From contig JAFDVS010000026.1 of assembly GCA_018268935.1 (NCBI GenBank), positions 124,001 through 188,000 of the forward strand: a stretch of 64,000 bases of DNA, given 5' to 3'. Source of the DNA: Acidobacteriota bacterium (GTDB lineage: Bacteria; Acidobacteriota; Terriglobia; Bryobacterales; Bryobacteraceae). Numbering within the stretch: position 1 is the stretch's first letter; each line of letters begins with the position of its first letter. The notes beneath the pieces are model-generated. The model had not been told where the DNA came from. It saw nothing but the letters and a program-made list of their open reading frames with translations, and ran no database searches. Made by a program: the position numbers and the translations under genes. This document shows positions 38,097-47,574 of this stretch, one piece after another.

Positions 38097-38837
38097 CTAC
38101 GGAGGCTCGCTTTGAGACAGCTTGGCGAACGCGGCCTCCACCTTCTCAGTGGGTAGTTCCTGCACCGATTTGCGCAGCCGTTCCTGCCACCAGTTGGAGA
38201 TCTCGCGTAAGTCCGGCTCGTGATAACGATGCTCCAATACCTGGAACGAGCCCTTCGGGTAGAGCATCACGTCAATCGGAAAATCGACATCCGCCGCGCA
38301 GACACGTGAAGAATCAAAAGACAGGATCCCCAGCTTGAAGGCATACTGCAGCGAGTCCTGATAGTGCAGTGAGCGCGCCAGGATCGGCTTCCCATACCCG
38401 GAGTTGCCGATGATTTCGTAAGGCGTCTCCACCGCCACCTCCACCCAGTTTCCTTCCGGATAGACGAGGAAAAGCTTGTGCGTCCGGTCAAATCCGCACT
38501 GCCCCCCGATGATGGCGTGAAGATTGAACCGCAGCCCCGATTCGCTCAGCATCGCCTTCTCTTCTTTTGCCACTTTGCGGATCTCGCCGGCGAATACATC
38601 CACCGCCCGGAACATCCGGTCAAATGGCTTCTCCCGCACCGCGAGAATTTCTTCGAAGTTGGCGATCACTTTGTCCCGCACGCTGCGCAGGCCCGATGTC
38701 ATCACGAACATCGCTTGCGTATCGGTTTGGTGTACCCAGGTCTTCTTGCTGATTCGAGTTTCGTGGCCGGTGAGGATGCGCGTATCGGCAATCGCGATGA
38801 GCCCCTCTTCAACCTGGATTCCGAGGCAATAGGTCAT
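38097..38837 (-). CDS. Anbu-type proteasome-like peptidase
   Basis: 246 residues from ATG 38837. After Met removal the N-terminal Thr becomes the nucleophile (TYCLGIQVEEGLIAIADTR, Asp17), with Lys30/31 in RISKKTW. This is the ancestral-beta-subunit (Anbu) branch of Ntn hydrolases related to HslV, which assembles into open rings and lacks its own unfoldase. Anbu genes usually sit with ATP-grasp, Alpha-E and transglutaminase genes; here the first two lie directly upstream but no transglutaminase is found. Confidence 0.92.
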   Translation of the reverse strand: MTYCLGIQVEEGLIAIADTRILTGHETRISKKTWVHQTDTQAMFVMTSGLRSVRDKVIANFEEILAVREKPFDRMFRAVDVFAGEIRKVAKEEKAMLSESGLRFNLHAIIGGQCGFDRTHKLFLVYPEGNWVEVAVETPYEIIGNSGYGKPILARSLHYQDSLQYAFKLGILSFDSSRVCAADVDFPIDVMLYPKGSFQVLEHRYHEPDLREISNWWQERLRKSVQELPTEKVEAAFAKLSQSEPP

Positions 38838-38868
38838 AAGAACGATTCGTGTACCAGAGTATAACCCG

Positions 38869-39855
38869 CTAAGCGGAGGCCGCATCGGAAAGCGGCCGCA
38901 TGGCGAAGAAGGTCGAAAAAACGCATTCGTCGATCAAGTTTAGCTTAGTCTGCAGCCCGTCCAGAAACTCGTGCAGACCCCCGGCAATGATATCGGCCAC
39001 GGAGGCATAGTTCAACTCCGCACGAAGTTGGCCCAGATGCTGTTCGGCAGGGTTTGAGAATCCGCCCAGCGGTGTTCCCGTGATGGCATGCAAAGCAATC
39101 CCCGATTCCACCAGGCAATGCCGTACCGACCGGGGAAATTCTCCATCCAGAAGCAGAAACTCGGCGATCCGGTCGGGCTGGATTCGGCCAAACCGTTTGC
39201 GGTACATCTCAAAAGCCGAAACCGACCGCAGCACGGCGCTCCATTGCACATCGTCGATGCTCGTGCCGACATCCTCCACCTTCGGTAGCAGCAGGAAGTA
39301 TTTCACGTCGATGATCCGCGACGTCTTGTCACCACGCTCCAGCATCCGGCCAAGCCGTATGAAATTCCACGCTTCGTTGTGGGACATCGTGGAGTCCGTG
39401 ATGCCCTGAAACAGATGGCTGCCGAGTTTGATGGCGGCGAACAGATCATGAGCCGAGTGCGCGGCCCTGTTGCGCGCTCCTTCATCCATGATCATCAGGT
39501 ACAGCTTGTTGGCTTGTTCCCACATCTCCGACGATATCGTGTCGCGCACCGTGCGGGCATTCTCCCGCGCGGCTCGCAGGCACGACAGGATCGAGTTCGG
39601 ATTCTCCGGATCAAAGGTGAGAAACTCGATCACATTCTCGCGAGTCGGATCGCCATAACGCTTCTCAAAGGCTGCCGAATCCCCCGTCGTATCGATGATG
39701 GGCCGCCACTGCTCGGACAGATCAACCTCAGAGCCTCCCAGCATCAAATGCAAGTTCACATCGACAAAGCGGGCCACATTCTCCGCACGCTCAATATAGC
39801 GGCCCATCCAGTACACGGATTCGGCCACACGGCTCAACAGCGGACGCCGGTTCAT
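38869..39855 (-). CDS. Alpha-E domain protein
   Basis: 328 residues from ATG 39855, all helical. The start [34 protein letters not shown] is diagnostic of the Alpha-E family. Further helices carry [30 protein letters not shown] and [26 protein letters not shown]. The family occurs with circularly permuted ATP-grasp enzymes in predicted peptide-synthesis or tagging operons, but its biochemical role is not settled. It overlaps the ATP-grasp gene (ATGA) and precedes Anbu by 31 bases. Confidence 0.93.
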   Translation of the reverse strand: MNRRPLLSRVAESVYWMGRYIERAENVARFVDVNLHLMLGGSEVDLSEQWRPIIDTTGDSAAFEKRYGDPTRENVIEFLTFDPENPNSILSCLRAARENARTVRDTISSEMWEQANKLYLMIMDEGARNRAAHSAHDLFAAIKLGSHLFQGITDSTMSHNEAWNFIRLGRMLERGDKTSRIIDVKYFLLLPKVEDVGTSIDDVQWSAVLRSVSAFEMYRKRFGRIQPDRIAEFLLLDGEFPRSVRHCLVESGIALHAITGTPLGGFSNPAEQHLGQLRAELNYASVADIIAGGLHEFLDGLQTKLNLIDECVFSTFFAMRPLSDAASA

Positions 39856-41300
39856 GCGCGTCCTCCCGCGGCGGCCAGCACCCACGTATCCTTGCTGCCA
39901 CCTCCCTGCGAGGAGTTCACCACCAGCGAACCCTTGCGCAACGCTACCCGCGTCAACCCGCCAGGTAAAACAAAAATCTCTTTCCCGTACAGAATGTAGG
40001 GCCGCAAATCGACGTGCCGCCCTTCCGCATGCCCATCCACAATGGTCGGAACTCGTGATAGCGACAGCGTCGGCTGCGCGATGTAGTTCCGCGGATTCGC
40101 CTCAATCCTCCGTGCGAAATCCTCCCGGTCCGCGGCACTGGCGTGCGGCCCCACCAGCATCCCGTATCCCCCCGATTCGTTGGCTGCCTTCACTACCAGT
40201 TTGTCCAGGTTCGCCAGCACGTGCTGCCGGTCCGTATCACGCCAGCAGAGATACGTGGGCACGTTCGGAATGATGGCATCTTCGCGCAGATAATACTTGA
40301 TCATGTCGGGGACGTAAGCGTAAATCACCTTATCGTCCGCCACACCGTTTCCGGGAGCGTTGGCGAGCGCGACACGCCCCGATTTGTACACTTCCAGTAG
40401 CCCCGGCACACCCAACAGCGAATCTGGACGGAATGCCTTCGGATCCATGAAATCATCGTCAATTCGCCGGTAGATCACGTCCACCCGCTCGAAGCCCCTG
40501 GTGGTGCGCATCAGGACGTAGCCGCCGCTCACCACCAGGTCGCGTCCTTCTACCAGCGGCACCCCCATCTGCTGTGCCAGAAAACTATGCTCAAAATAAG
40601 CCGAATTGTAAATGCCCGGAGTCAACACCACCACCCTCGGGTTTGAGTTGCTCATGGGAGCCAGTGATTCCAACATCTCCAGCAGCCGGCTGGGATATTC
40701 ATCGACGGACCGCACCGCCATCCCTTCAAACAACTTCGGGAAGGTGCTCTTCATCACGTTGCGGTTCTCCAGCACGTACGAGACCCCGGAAGGTACGCGG
40801 AGATTATCCTCCAGCACGTACAGCACTCCGTCGCCACCACGCACCAGATCGGTGCCCGTCACATGGCACCACACACCGTGTGGCGGATTGAGCCCGATGC
40901 ACTGCGGCCGTAAAGACTTGGCCGAGTCAATCACTTCCCGCGGGATCACGCCGTCCTTAAGAATCTTCTGATCGTGGTAGACGTCATCAATAAAGAGGTT
41001 GAGCGCGTAAATACGTTGCTTCAACCCCTTCTCCAACTGAACCCATTCCTGCGGCGGGACAATGCGGGGGATGAGGTCGAATGGGAAAATGCGTTCCGTA
41101 CCGCCGGAATCGCCATACACATTGAATGTGATTCCCATGTGCAGCAACAGCCGCTCCGCGGAAGCCTGACGGAGGAGTAGTTCTTGCTGGCTCATCGAAG
41201 TGATCGTGTCCACCAGCAGCTTCGCGCTATCCCGAGGTACACCGGCATCAGTGAACATCTCGTCATAGAAACCATCTGTTGTGTAGCTGTCAAACAGCAT
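39852..41300 (-). CDS. Circularly permuted ATP-grasp type 2 protein
   Basis: 482 residues from ATG 41300, chosen because GGAGGAG lies at the right distance; an upstream in-frame start lacks one. Motifs of the DUF404/DUF407 fusion are present: [90 protein letters not shown] and the C-terminal [24 protein letters not shown]-grasp enzymes join carboxylates to amines, so it may ligate amino acids or peptides to a target. First gene of the module with Alpha-E and Anbu. Confidence 0.93.
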   Translation of the reverse strand: MLFDSYTTDGFYDEMFTDAGVPRDSAKLLVDTITSMSQQELLLRQASAERLLLHMGITFNVYGDSGGTERIFPFDLIPRIVPPQEWVQLEKGLKQRIYALNLFIDDVYHDQKILKDGVIPREVIDSAKSLRPQCIGLNPPHGVWCHVTGTDLVRGGDGVLYVLEDNLRVPSGVSYVLENRNVMKSTFPKLFEGMAVRSVDEYPSRLLEMLESLAPMSNSNPRVVVLTPGIYNSAYFEHSFLAQQMGVPLVEGRDLVVSGGYVLMRTTRGFERVDVIYRRIDDDFMDPKAFRPDSLLGVPGLLEVYKSGRVALANAPGNGVADDKVIYAYVPDMIKYYLREDAIIPNVPTYLCWRDTDRQHVLANLDKLVVKAANESGGYGMLVGPHASAADREDFARRIEANPRNYIAQPTLSLSRVPTIVDGHAEGRHVDLRPYILYGKEIFVLPGGLTRVALRKGSLVVNSSQGGGSKDTWVLAAAGGRA

Positions 41301-41396
41301 GACTCCTCCAACTGGCAATCTCTATCATGGCGCAGCCATCACGGCACAAGCATACGAAAGATTTTATGGGACGGATCAACATTACTAATCGATGGC

Positions 41397-41402
41397 GATA
41401 AT
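41397..41402 (+). promoter_or_regulatory. Candidate -10 hexamer that favours an internal start
   Basis: GATAAT lies seven bases before the ATG at 41410. No ribosome site precedes any of the three close ATGs (41392, 41401, 41410). A start at 41410 gives the cleanest signal peptide, so a leaderless start here is plausible. Weak by itself. Confidence 0.3.
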
Positions 41403-41409
41403 GATCATT

Positions 41410-43068
41410 ATGAGTTTGCGGCTACTGCTTGTAGTAACTTTGGCGCTGGAGATGCAAGGAGCGGTTATGGCAGATCTCATCCTTCGCAATGGCAAAATAT
41501 GGACCGTGAATCGCCGTCAGCCTCTAGCCCAGGCCGTCGCTGTCCACCAGGGCCGCATCCTGGCTGTCGGCAGTAATGCAGAGATCGACGCGCTGCGCGG
41601 CAAGGATACACAAGTCGTGGACCTCAAGGGCCGGTTGATGCTCCCCGGCTTCCACGATTCCCATGTCCACTTCTACACAGGAGGAACGCGGCTCGCTGGT
41701 GTCCAACTACGAGACGCCGCCACACCGGAGGAGTTTCGCCGCCGCATTGCGGCATTTGCCGCCAAACAACCGAAGAAGCGCTGGATCACGGGTGGCGATT
41801 GGGACCATGAGAACTTCCCCTCCGCACAACTGCCCGTCAAGGATTGGATTGACGCCGTCACCCCCGATCATCCCGTGTTTGTCAACCGGCTCGATGGCCA
41901 CATGGCGCTCGCCAACTCCGTTGCGCTGCGCCTCGCCGGTGTCACACGGGACTCGAAGGATCCGCCCGGCGGCGCCATCGTACGTGATGCGATGGGCAAC
42001 CCCACCGGGGTCCTCAAGGACTCCGCCATGGATGCCGTATTCCGCGTCATTCCCGAACCCGCGGCCGCCGAGATTGAAGAAGGTTTACGCGCCGCGATGC
42101 GCTACGCCAATTCCCGCGGAGTCACCAGCGTAACCGATGTCTCCGCCTCGCCCGAAGTACTGCGCGTCTACCAAAGCCTTTTGGCGCACGGTGCACTCAC
42201 TGTGCGCGTCTATGGTTTGCAGCCGCTATCCCGCTGGCAGAGATTGGCAGCCACCGGAATCACCGCAGGCTTCGGTGGCGAGTATTTGCGCATCGGCGGC
42301 CTTAAGGGTTTCTCCGACGGGTCGCTGGGATCCACCACCGCCTGGTTCTTCGAGCCTTACTCTGATGCTCCCGAAACATCCGGATTGCCCGGTGAAGATC
42401 TCATCCCCATCACCAGGATGCGTGACAACCTTCTCGGAGCTGATGCCGCCGGCCTTCAGTTAGCCATCCATGCTATCGGTGACCGGGCTAATGAAACCAT
42501 GCTCAGCCTCTTCGACGAGGTGATCCGCAAGAACGGCCCGCGCGACCGGCGGTTCCGCATCGAACATGCACAACACCTGCGTTTTGCCGACATGCCCCGT
42601 TTCGCCAAACTGGGCGTGATTGCCTCCATGCAGCCCTATCACGCCATCGATGACGGGCGCTGGGCTGACAAACGAATTGGAGCAGAGAGAGCCAAAGGCA
42701 CCTACGCCTTCCGCAGCCTCATTGATGCCGGAGCAACTCTGGCCTTTGGTTCGGATTGGTTCGTCGCTCCCATCGACCCCCTGCTCGGCATTTATGCCGC
42801 CGCAACCCGCCGCACGCTCGATGGAAAACGCCCCGGTGGCTGGGTCCCGGAACAGAAGATCACTGTGGCGGAAGCCATTGAAGCATATACGCTTGGCTCT
42901 GCCAAAGCCAGTTTCGAGGAACCCGTAAAAGGGACCATTGAATCCGGTAAGTACGCCGACTTCGTAGTCCTTCAGGAAGATATTCTCAACATCCCGGTGG
43001 AGAGGATTGATAAGGTAGTAGTGGGACTGACAATTATCGGAGGCCGTATAGTCCACGCGTTCCGGTGA
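41410..43068 (+). CDS. Secreted YtcJ-like amidohydrolase (Amidohydro_3)
   Basis: 552 residues from ATG 41410 with signal peptide [17 protein letters not shown]. Metal and substrate motifs of the YtcJ branch are complete: [96 protein letters not shown] and [15 protein letters not shown]. Members hydrolyse amide or formyl bonds of unknown compounds. Two shorter-lying ATGs upstream (41392, 41401) are alternatives. It diverges from the ATP-grasp module. Confidence 0.9.
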   Translation: MSLRLLLVVTLALEMQGAVMADLILRNGKIWTVNRRQPLAQAVAVHQGRILAVGSNAEIDALRGKDTQVVDLKGRLMLPGFHDSHVHFYTGGTRLAGVQLRDAATPEEFRRRIAAFAAKQPKKRWITGGDWDHENFPSAQLPVKDWIDAVTPDHPVFVNRLDGHMALANSVALRLAGVTRDSKDPPGGAIVRDAMGNPTGVLKDSAMDAVFRVIPEPAAAEIEEGLRAAMRYANSRGVTSVTDVSASPEVLRVYQSLLAHGALTVRVYGLQPLSRWQRLAATGITAGFGGEYLRIGGLKGFSDGSLGSTTAWFFEPYSDAPETSGLPGEDLIPITRMRDNLLGADAAGLQLAIHAIGDRANETMLSLFDEVIRKNGPRDRRFRIEHAQHLRFADMPRFAKLGVIASMQPYHAIDDGRWADKRIGAERAKGTYAFRSLIDAGATLAFGSDWFVAPIDPLLGIYAAATRRTLDGKRPGGWVPEQKITVAEAIEAYTLGSAKASFEEPVKGTIESGKYADFVVLQEDILNIPVERIDKVVVGLTIIGGRIVHAFR

Positions 43069-43117
43069 ATGGGTGGTATTAAGATTTTCGCCTGAACTGC
43101 CGATGGATAAATGAGGT

Positions 43118-43411
43118 ATGGTAGGGCAGTACGAAGATAGCGAAGTCTTGTTGACTCAATTCAACAAGCTCATTGCGGAACTGCTGAAGGGCAGCATCGG
43201 GCGCAATACTTTCCGCCCTTGGGAAATCGAGATTCTTCTCGACATCGAAACATGTAATCTCCGCGATGGCAACAAGAAGGAAACACTGCGCCGGTACCAA
43301 AGGTCCGTCCAGCGCCAGATGGAGAAGGGCGCACCTAGCCCCATGAAGCTCTCCCAGTACCTCGACGGCCTGAAGGCGAAACGCGAAGCCGCCGCGTTGC
43401 GCACCGAATAA
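43118..43411 (+). CDS. Small hypothetical protein (97 residues)
   Basis: Hydrophilic, helical, no signal peptide: MVGQYEDSEVLLTQFNKLIAELLKG, then RPWEIEILLDIETC, then KKETLRRYQRSVQRQMEKGA and SQYLDGLKAKREAA. A GAGG sequence lies just before the ATG. The composition suggests a nucleic-acid or ribosome-associated helper, but there is no recognised motif. It lies 70 bases before the YggX-like gene on the same strand. Confidence 0.6.
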   Translation: MVGQYEDSEVLLTQFNKLIAELLKGSIGRNTFRPWEIEILLDIETCNLRDGNKKETLRRYQRSVQRQMEKGAPSPMKLSQYLDGLKAKREAAALRTE

Positions 43412-43480
43412 CACTCACTCGCTACCCAACGCCTGCTATCCTGGAATTCTACATACCTAAAATACACAGGAGAGTACAGT

Positions 43481-43807
43481 ATGGGTTGCGGCAGTGGTTT
43501 CGTTGCACCAAAGATGGAAGATCCTAACGCCCGGAAGGTCTTCTGCGTTAAGTTTCAGCGCGAAATGGTCGGCCTGAGCGAAGTGCCGTTTGAGGGGCAC
43601 CCGCTCGGTCAAAAGATCTACGAGAGCGTTTCCAAGGAAGCGTGGAAAATGTGGGTCGAACACATGAAGATGCTTATGAACGAGTATCGCTTGAATCTTG
43701 GCACCCGCGAAGCTCAGGAGTTCTTGCTCAAGCAAATGGAACAGTATTTCTTCGGTGAAGGCGCGGCTCTTCCTCCGGGGTACCTGCCAGGGGACGCAAA
43801 GCACTAA
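43481..43807 (+). CDS. yggX: Fe(2+)-trafficking-like protein (YggX family)
   Basis: 108 residues, slightly longer than the usual 90 because of a leader (MGCGSGFVAPKMEDPN). The family core is clear: ARKVFCVKFQREMVGL with the conserved Cys22, then PLGQKIYESVSKEAWKMWVEHMKMLMNEYRLN. YggX supports iron-sulfur cluster protection under oxidative stress. AGGAGAG provides the ribosome site and TAAAAT (43458-43463) is a possible -10. Confidence 0.85.
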   Translation: MGCGSGFVAPKMEDPNARKVFCVKFQREMVGLSEVPFEGHPLGQKIYESVSKEAWKMWVEHMKMLMNEYRLNLGTREAQEFLLKQMEQYFFGEGAALPPGYLPGDAKH

Positions 43808-43944
43808 TCAAAACGTTGGCGTGCGGGAGATTGCGCTCGTCAGTCTCCCTAACCTGCCTGCCGTCCGTGTTGCCCTGCTCGAAGCACACCTCACAACACC
43901 TACCGTTGCCTTCGGTTCACTAATTGTTCTGGGGTAAGAAGGAG

Positions 43945-44018
43945 TGGCTGGGAGGCAGGGACTCGAACCCCGATACGCAGATCCAGAGTCTGCAGTCTTA
44001 CCATTAGACGACCTCCCA
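43945..44018 (-). tRNA. tRNA-Gln(CTG)
   Basis: Minus-strand cloverleaf: acceptor TGGGAGG/CCTCCCA, D arm GTCT/AGAC, anticodon stem GCAGA/TCTGC with loop CTCTGGA and anticodon CTG, and T arm CGGGG/CCCTG around TTCGAGT. Discriminator G, as usual for glutamine, and an encoded CCA. 74 bases. Confidence 0.95.
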
Positions 44019-44032
44019 ACGGGTTCCTCTCC

Positions 44033-44038
44033 ATTGTA
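44033..44038 (-). promoter_or_regulatory. -10 box of tRNA-Gln
   Basis: TACAAT on the minus strand is followed by GGAGAGG, so transcription would begin near 44026. The tRNA-Gly promoter has the similar string ACAATGGAGA at the same place. The -35 is uncertain: TTGTAA lies 15 bases away and TTGCTT 19. Confidence 0.5.
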
Positions 44039-44188
44039 GCATTCCCACCCCGATTACAAGCAACATTCCCCTCAGTCCGACCCCCCCTCGCGTTTAATTT
44101 GAAACCGATTTACAATAGTGAGCATCGATTCAGACATCCTTGTCGACTAACGGGTCTTTTCCACCACAAAAATTTTGAGGAGGGGTCT

Positions 44189-47100
44189 ATGCAACGTACG
44201 GTTGCTATACTCTTTGCCTTCGTTTGGGCTGCATACCTGCCAGCCCAAGTCACTTCCGGAGAGATTCTGGGTACTGTTCAGGATCAAAGCGGAGGAATCG
44301 TTGGTGATGCCAAAATCACAGTGCGCAGTCTCGAAACCAACGCCGCGCGTGATGCTGCGTCTTCCGCGGAAGGTCGTTTCCGCATCCCTGCACTTCCACC
44401 GGGCGCTTACGAACTGATCGTCGAAAAGCAAGGCTTCGCCCGCTATGTCCAAGGTCCGATCACGCTACGCTTGAACCAAAGCGCCGATCTCAACGTGAAG
44501 CTTCAGGTCTCCGGCGTCGCGGAAACCGTCACAATTACCTCCGACGCCGGTCTCGTTAACACAACTAACGCCGAAATAGGTGTAAATTTCGATTCCCGCC
44601 GCATCAGCGAGGTGCCACTCGCACCAAGCCGGAATATTCTCAATCTGGCCTTGAATGTGGCCGGAGTTAGCCAGGTCTCCACCGGCCAGTCCAGCTTCGC
44701 CAGTGGCGGCAACGGCGGAACCGACAGCAGCCCCAACTTCTCGGTCAACGGCATGCGTCTCCGTTCCAATAACTTCATGGTGGACGGCCAGGATTCGAAC
44801 GATCCCAGCGTCACCGGCTTGAGCCAGGGAATCAATAATCCCGATATCGTTGCCGAGTTCCGGCTCATCACCAACCAGTTCCTCCCCGAGTACGGGCGAG
44901 CTGCCGGTTCGGTCGTGAACATCATCACCAAGAGTGGCACGAATCAGTACCATGGCAGCGCCTTCTGGTTCCATAACAGCAACCCGCTCAATTCGCGCTC
45001 CAATACCGAGGAGCGGGCCTTCCCCAAAGCCCCCTGGCGCATCAACAATCAGTTTGGCGGAACTTTCGGAGGCCCAGTGCTTGTCCCAGGGGCCTACAAT
45101 GGCAAGGACAAGACGTTCTTCTTCGCATCCATCCAGCGCTGGACGGACCGGCGCCTCGGCAGTGGAAGCACCTTGAATGGTGCACCCACTGAAGCCGGAC
45201 GCAGCGCCTTGCAACGCGTAGCGTCCCGCCCAACCGTAAAAGCCCTCCTCGATTTCGTTCCCGTTGCTCAGGAACCCATTCCCCAAACCGCCTCCTACAA
45301 TTTCGGCGGCCAGACCACCGTGGTTCCACTTGGCCGTCTGACTGGCGCTACCACAAACACATTCAATGACTGGCAATGGTCGAACCGCGTGGATCACCGC
45401 TTCAATGACAAGCACCAAATCGGTGCGCGCTACCTCTACGACGATGGAGTCAACGACGGTGGCGGCCAGGCGACCCCGCCCGGAAACACAACGCTGGTTC
45501 CCACACGCCGCCAATCCGCCACAGCCTACTGGACACAAACCCTCTCACCGACGGTCTTCGGAGAACTCCGAACCTCGTTCTCGCGATTCGCTTCTGTCAC
45601 TACCGCGGCCGACCCGCGTTCGGAAACCATTCCTTCCATCGAAGTACCCGAGATCGGCCTCACCGGCTTCAACGCCGATGCCACGCGCACCGCCATCGGC
45701 CTCGCTGTCAATCTGCCGCAATTCCGGCGCAACAACCTGTATCAACTCCAGTACACACTGGGCTGGCTCAAAGGCGCCCATTCCATGAAGTACGGCATCG
45801 ATTTCCGCCGCCAGGATGTCGTCAGCTTCTTCGTCCCCACCATTCGCGGACGCCTCGTTTACAACACCCTTCAGGACCTGGTGGACGACGTCGCCCAGGT
45901 CGCCACCATCAATGGCGCTCTGCCGGGCGGCCAGACGAATCAGTACTACCGGTTCAACGACTACTTCTTCTTCCTTCAGGACGAGTGGCGCATCAATTCC
46001 CGCCTCACACTGAGCTACGGCGTGCGCTACGAGTCCTCCGGCAATCCGATGTACAATCTCCGCGATTTGAATGCCCCCATCGTCACTGCGGCCGGTGGGG
46101 ACGAACGGTACCGCCTGGCGCCCATCCCGCCCCGGGACAACAACAACTGGGCCCCCCGATTCGGCTTCAACTACCGGTTGCGCAACAGCATGGTGCTTCG
46201 CGGTGGCTACTCGCGTACCTATGACTTCGCCTTCATTAACATCGGCCTCAACGTCGGTAGCGCGTTCCCGTTCCTGAACGCGGTCACACTGCCTGCGCGG
46301 ACAACAAATGCCTTCAACGCGTTGCGCGACGCCGTGGCCCGGCCAAGCATTCCCGATCCGAATGCACTCACCCGCACCATCGTCGACAGCAACTTCCGCT
46401 CTCCCTACGCGGAGCAGTTCTCCGTGCAACTGCAGCAGTCCTTCGCCAAAGACTGGGCCGTGAGCCTCGGATGGGTCGGAACCAAGGGAACTGCATTGTT
46501 CCAGACCGTTGACGGTAACCCCATGCTTCCCGGAACGAACGGCACCCGACGTGTCGATCCCACAATTGGAGTCCGGCGACTGCGTGCCAACACTGCCAGT
46601 TCCATCTATCATTCAATGCAACTCTCCGTGGAGCGCCGCCTTACCCGCGACTTCACCATGGGGGCTCACTACACCTGGAGCACTTTCATCGACAGTGCCT
46701 CGGAAATCTTCAACCCCGCAGTCAGCGGCGACGTGGCTGTGTCCCAGGACTCGTTCAACCGGACGTCTGACCGCGGACGCTCCACTTACGACAGGCCTCA
46801 ACGCCTCACCACAACCTTCGTCTACGAACTTCCGTTCATGCGGGCTCAAAAAGGTCTACCTGGGCGCATTTTGGGTGGCTGGCAGGTGAACGGGTTCCTC
46901 ACTCTGCAATCGGGCGCCCCATTCACCGCCTTGGCTGGCATTGATCCCGGATTCCGTCTCTCCGGTATCGACGGACTCGTGGGAAGTGCCATCCGGCCAA
47001 ATCTGGCCGGCAGCCAGGCAATCTCTCAGATGAAGGTCGCCGAAATCCAGGCATTCAACACCCCCACCCTGATCGCGAATTCGCGCAATAGCCTCTTCAC

Positions 47101-47368
47101 CAATGTCACTGCCGCGAACCCGCTTGGCTCAGCCGGCCGGAATATTCTCCGTTCCGACGGCATCGGCAACTTTGACTTCGGCGCCTTTAAAAACGTCAAG
47201 GTCTACGAACAGCATCGTGTACAGTTCCGTGCCGAGTTCTTCAACCTCACCAATACCAGGAACTTCGGTATTCCCGAATCGCGAATCAATTCCGCGAACT
47301 TCCTCAATGAATGGGGAACCAACGGCGGTAATCGGCGCATTACCATGGGCCTCCGCTACGTCTTCTAA
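44189..47368 (+). CDS. Oar-like TonB-dependent receptor with N-terminal carboxypeptidase-regulatory domain
   Basis: 1059 residues from ATG 44189 (GAGGAGGGG ribosome site). Signal peptide MQRTVAILFAFVWAAYLPAQ, then an Ig-like CarboxypepD_reg domain (GEILGTVQDQSGGIVGDAKITV, YELIVEKQGFARY), a plug domain (RRISEVPLAPSRNILNLALN, MVDGQDSNDPS, GRAAGSVVNIITKSGTNQYHGSAF) and a long beta barrel ending ITMGLRYVF, with a terminal aromatic suited to BAM insertion. Such very large acidobacterial receptors import oligosaccharides or other polymers; the ligand is unknown. A second copy begins at 63024. Confidence 0.92.
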   Translation: MQRTVAILFAFVWAAYLPAQVTSGEILGTVQDQSGGIVGDAKITVRSLETNAARDAASSAEGRFRIPALPPGAYELIVEKQGFARYVQGPITLRLNQSADLNVKLQVSGVAETVTITSDAGLVNTTNAEIGVNFDSRRISEVPLAPSRNILNLALNVAGVSQVSTGQSSFASGGNGGTDSSPNFSVNGMRLRSNNFMVDGQDSNDPSVTGLSQGINNPDIVAEFRLITNQFLPEYGRAAGSVVNIITKSGTNQYHGSAFWFHNSNPLNSRSNTEERAFPKAPWRINNQFGGTFGGPVLVPGAYNGKDKTFFFASIQRWTDRRLGSGSTLNGAPTEAGRSALQRVASRPTVKALLDFVPVAQEPIPQTASYNFGGQTTVVPLGRLTGATTNTFNDWQWSNRVDHRFNDKHQIGARYLYDDGVNDGGGQATPPGNTTLVPTRRQSATAYWTQTLSPTVFGELRTSFSRFASVTTAADPRSETIPSIEVPEIGLTGFNADATRTAIGLAVNLPQFRRNNLYQLQYTLGWLKGAHSMKYGIDFRRQDVVSFFVPTIRGRLVYNTLQDLVDDVAQVATINGALPGGQTNQYYRFNDYFFFLQDEWRINSRLTLSYGVRYESSGNPMYNLRDLNAPIVTAAGGDERYRLAPIPPRDNNNWAPRFGFNYRLRNSMVLRGGYSRTYDFAFINIGLNVGSAFPFLNAVTLPARTTNAFNALRDAVARPSIPDPNALTRTIVDSNFRSPYAEQFSVQLQQSFAKDWAVSLGWVGTKGTALFQTVDGNPMLPGTNGTRRVDPTIGVRRLRANTASSIYHSMQLSVERRLTRDFTMGAHYTWSTFIDSASEIFNPAVSGDVAVSQDSFNRTSDRGRSTYDRPQRLTTTFVYELPFMRAQKGLPGRILGGWQVNGFLTLQSGAPFTALAGIDPGFRLSGIDGLVGSAIRPNLAGSQAISQMKVAEIQAFNTPTLIANSRNSLFTNVTAANPLGSAGRNILRSDGIGNFDFGAFKNVKVYEQHRVQFRAEFFNLTNTRNFGIPESRINSANFLNEWGTNGGNRRITMGLRYVF

Positions 47369-47376
47369 ACCGCATC

Positions 47377-47413
47377 AGCCCAGGGTGGGAGAAGCCCAAT
47401 CTCCCACCCGGCT
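47377..47413 (+). terminator. Hairpin after the Oar-like receptor gene
   Basis: A perfect 10-bp stem GGGTGGGAGA/TCTCCCACCC (47383-47392, 47400-47409) with loop AGCCCAA, extended outward by AGCC/GGCT past a two-base bulge. It begins 9 bases after the stop codon. Only a few T follow (TTGATATTTGAT), so termination strength is uncertain. Confidence 0.65.
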
Positions 47414-47574
47414 TGATATTTGATAAGCGGATAATAAGATCCGGTTATGGCTCTTCTACATACCCTCATATTCCCCGCTCTACCCCCCGCAAGTTCTACA
47501 TCAGCTTTAGCCTTGGTTACGGTACGCTTTACCTAGCAGTCCCCGTTTCTCCCCGCCGGAAGGAAATTTAGTTC

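Noticed and set aside
43808-43944. GGGAGA/TCTCCC repeat after the YggX-like gene as a terminator
   Set aside because: Six-bp arms with a 13-base loop and no T run are too weak.
44465-46612. Two long open frames (357 and 355 residues) antisense to the Oar-like receptor
   Set aside because: Low-complexity Gly/Val-rich shadows; the receptor is complete on the other strand.
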